Shown here one piece after another: positions 24,952 to 27,011 of a stretch of DNA of 27,011 nucleotides. The stretch comes from an uncultured Clostridia bacterium. Lineage in GTDB: Bacteria > Bacillota > Clostridia > TANB77 > CAG-508. Numbering within the stretch: the stretch's first letter is position 1; the number at the start of each line of letters is the position of its first letter. The notes beneath the pieces are model-generated. The model had not been told where the DNA came from and ran no database searches. It saw nothing but the letters and a program-made list of their open reading frames with translations. The position numbers and the translations under genes are program-made. The stretch covers positions 1 through 27,011 of the forward strand of contig CARBKU010000001.1 in NCBI GenBank assembly GCA_948946035.1, written 5' to 3'.

Positions 24952-26289
24952 ATGGATTTAGGAAAGGTACCACCACACGATTTAGAAGCAGAACAAGCCA
25001 TAATAGGTAGTATGCTTACAGATAAAGATGCTGTTATAGCAAGTATAGAAGTACTAAAAGAAGAAGATTTTTATAGAGAAGACAATAAAGCCATTTATGC
25101 TGCTATTCTAAATTTATATACACGAGCAGAACCCATAGACATTATTACAGTAAAATCAGAATTAGAATCAATGGGCAAGTTTGAACAAATTGGAGGACTA
25201 GAATATCTAGCTGAACTTCCTGAAAAAGTTCCTACAACTGCAAATGCATCTAAATATATAAAAATAGTAGAAGAAAAATCAACACTAAGAAGATTAATAA
25301 AAACAGCAAACGAAATAATAGAATTAGGATATAATCAAACAGAAGAAGTAGATGACATTATGGAAGGGGCAGAAAAGAAAATATTTAACATTATGCAAGA
25401 CAAAGGAGAAAAAAGTTACTCTCCATTAAAAGATGTATTAGTAGACAGTTTTACTCAACTAGAAGAATTATATAATAGAAAGCAACATATAACAGGTGTA
25501 CCTACAGGATTTACAGAATTGGACTATAAAACTGCAGGTTTACATGGTTCAGAATTAATATTAATAGCGGCAAGACCAGCTATGGGAAAAACAGCATTTG
25601 CCTTAAATATTGCAACAAATGCAGCATTAAGAGCAAAAGTGCCAGTAGCAGTATTTAGCTTAGAAATGTCAAAAGAGCAACTTGTAAACAGAGTTTTATG
25701 TAGTGAATCAATGGTGGATAGTAACAAAGTAAGAACTGGAAAATTAGAAGAAAATGACTGGACAAAACTAGCAGAATCAGTTGGACCATTATCAGAAGCA
25801 GAAGTTTATATAGACGACACACCAGGAATATCAATTACAGAAATTAGAGCAAAATGTAGAAAACTAAAATTAGAAAAAGACATAGGAATGGTGGTAATAG
25901 ACTATTTACAACTAGTACAAGGTAGTAATAGTAGAAGAAGTGGCAGTCGTGAGCAAGAAATATCAGAAATAAGTAGATCATTAAAAATATTAGCAAAAGA
26001 ACTAAATGTGCCAGTAATTGCACTATCACAACTATCGAGAGCAGCAGAACAAAGACCAGACCATAGACCAATGTTATCTGACTTAAGGGAATCAGGAGCA
26101 ATAGAGCAAGATGCTGATATAGTAATGTTTTTATATAGAGATGATTATTATAATCAAGACAGCGAAAAAAAAGATATTGCAGAAGTAATAATAGCAAAAC
26201 ACAGAGGTGGTTCAACAGGAACAATAGAATTATTATGGCTAGGAAGCTACACAAAATTTGTTAATTTAGAAAGAAGATTTGACGGTTAA
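24952..26289 (+). CDS. dnaB: Replicative DNA helicase DnaB (DnaC in Bacillus naming)
   Basis: This is the hexameric ATP-driven 5'-3' helicase of the replication fork. The 445-residue protein starts at ATG 24952 after GAGAGG. The N-terminal domain begins PPHDLEAEQAIIGSML (about 1-105), with a linker and then the RecA-like domain. Walker A is ARPAMGKT (K213, T214) and Walker B is VVIDYLQL (D317). A conserved SQLSRAAEQRPDHRP stretch and a C-terminal RDDYYN...AKHRGG region complete it. No intein is present, although this family often carries one. tilS follows after 15 bp, so the two are likely cotranscribed with rplI. Confidence 0.97.
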   Translation: MDLGKVPPHDLEAEQAIIGSMLTDKDAVIASIEVLKEEDFYREDNKAIYAAILNLYTRAEPIDIITVKSELESMGKFEQIGGLEYLAELPEKVPTTANASKYIKIVEEKSTLRRLIKTANEIIELGYNQTEEVDDIMEGAEKKIFNIMQDKGEKSYSPLKDVLVDSFTQLEELYNRKQHITGVPTGFTELDYKTAGLHGSELILIAARPAMGKTAFALNIATNAALRAKVPVAVFSLEMSKEQLVNRVLCSESMVDSNKVRTGKLEENDWTKLAESVGPLSEAEVYIDDTPGISITEIRAKCRKLKLEKDIGMVVIDYLQLVQGSNSRRSGSREQEISEISRSLKILAKELNVPVIALSQLSRAAEQRPDHRPMLSDLRESGAIEQDADIVMFLYRDDYYNQDSEKKDIAEVIIAKHRGGSTGTIELLWLGSYTKFVNLERRFDG

Positions 26290-26304
26290 AGGAATGTAAT
26301 TAAA

Positions 26305-27011
26305 ATGTCTGATATGGAAAATAAAGTTATAGAAACAATAAAAAAATATAAACTAATAGAAGAAGGTGACAAAATAGTTATAGGGGTATCAGGTGGACCA
26401 GACTCTATGTGTTTATTAGATATACTTAACAAAATAATAAAACAAAAAAAATATCAAAAATCTATGTCTACAGTAGAAATAGTTGTTGCACACATTAATC
26501 ATATGATTAGGCAAGAAGCAAAAGATGATGAAGAATATGTTAGAGATTATTGCAAAAAAAATAACATTGATTTTTATTCAAAAAGTATAGATGTTCAAAA
26601 ATTTGCCAATAATAATAAAATAGGAACAGAAGAAGCAGGAAGATTAGCGAGATATGATTTTTTTAATGAAGTTTGTAAAATGACACATAGTAATAAAATT
26701 GCTATTGCTCATAATAAAAATGATAAAAGTGAAACTATTATTATGAATTTGTTAAGAGGTAGCGGAATAAGTGGATTGAAAGGAATTGAACCTAAAAGAG
26801 AAAAATATATTAGACCTTTAATAGAGTGTGAAAGATATCAAATTGAAAATTATTGTAATGATAATAATATAGAACCTAGAATTGATAAAACTAATTTTGA
26901 AAATGTGTATACAAGAAACAAAGTAAGAAATATAGTTATTCCGTATATAAAGGAAGAATTTAATCCAAACATAATTAATACTCTAGATAGATTATCAAAG
27001 TTAGTTTGTGA
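26305..27011 (+). CDS. tilS: tRNA(Ile)-lysidine synthase TilS (partial, runs off the window)
   Basis: TilS joins lysine to C34 of the AUA-reading tRNA-Ile using ATP. The ATG at 26305 lies 11 nt after AAAGGA, which overlaps the dnaB stop codon. The first 235 codons are open to the window edge; the C-terminal part is missing. The PP-loop ATP motif is SGGPDS at 29-34. AHINH, EEAGRLARYDFF, AHNKNDKSET, LLRGSGISGLKGI, RPLIE and YTRNKVRN fit the N-terminal catalytic domain in the usual order. The family's typical HH/DD pair is HN/ND here, which may be a clostridial variation. An AT-rich genome depends on this enzyme for AUA decoding. Confidence 0.93.
   Translation, partial: MSDMENKVIETIKKYKLIEEGDKIVIGVSGGPDSMCLLDILNKIIKQKKYQKSMSTVEIVVAHINHMIRQEAKDDEEYVRDYCKKNNIDFYSKSIDVQKFANNNKIGTEEAGRLARYDFFNEVCKMTHSNKIAIAHNKNDKSETIIMNLLRGSGISGLKGIEPKREKYIRPLIECERYQIENYCNDNNIEPRIDKTNFENVYTRNKVRNIVIPYIKEEFNPNIINTLDRLSKLVC

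Noticed and set aside
14774..26289. Inteins in rpoB, rpoC or dnaB.
   Set aside because: All motifs run in normal order and length without insertions.
1..27011. CRISPR array, phage genes or toxin-antitoxin pair.
   Set aside because: No regularly spaced repeats and no matching gene families were seen on either strand.

Overview
The window comes from a very AT-rich, low-GC Gram-positive bacterium, most likely an uncultured member of the Clostridia or a related Firmicutes lineage. The reasons are strong purine-rich, A-ending codon use; Shine-Dalgarno sites before nearly every gene; a Firmicutes-type RpoB (DVHYTHYGR after the rifampicin region) and a compact RpoC of 1176 residues; and the order gdpP-rplI-replicative helicase, which matches Bacillus subtilis gdpP(yybT)-rplI-dnaC. 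Standard genetic code; all genes lie on the + strand.

Layout. 1-392: non-coding AT-rich sequence with one copy of a small hairpin motif. 393-13874: a single gene of 13.5 kb for a 4493-residue surface protein: signal peptide, von Willebrand A (VWA) domain with an intact MIDAS motif, about 27 Cna-B/SpaA-like beta-sandwich units counted by eye, an Asn/Thr-rich linker, a DUF11-like domain and a C-terminal membrane segment preceded by SIKTG rather than LPXTG. 13875-14773: a long intergenic stretch holding a hairpin at the end of the giant gene, a roughly 300-bp near-palindromic (MITE-like) element with 47-bp perfect arms, a strong sigma-A-type promoter and a roughly 430-nt leader with a terminator-like hairpin ahead of rpoB. 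14774-22228: rpoB and rpoC, closed by a strong terminator. 22291-24401: an independently promoted GdpP-type c-di-AMP phosphodiesterase gene whose last part is out of frame (one extra base just before the GGGGH motif), then a terminator. 24414-27011: promoter, rplI, dnaB and the first 235 codons of tilS, closely spaced and probably one operon.

How the parts relate. The right half is housekeeping: transcription, c-di-AMP turnover, ribosome, replication and tRNA-Ile modification. rpoBC is not next to rplJL or rpsL here and has its own promoter and leader. The left half is an accessory surface structure. It resembles a very long wall- or membrane-anchored stalk with a VWA head, in the manner of Gram-positive adhesins. 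The points most worth following up are this giant protein (its unusual domain insertions, the distribution of isopeptide residues and the non-canonical sorting signal), the repeated hairpin/palindrome family, the rpoB leader, and the gdpP frameshift.
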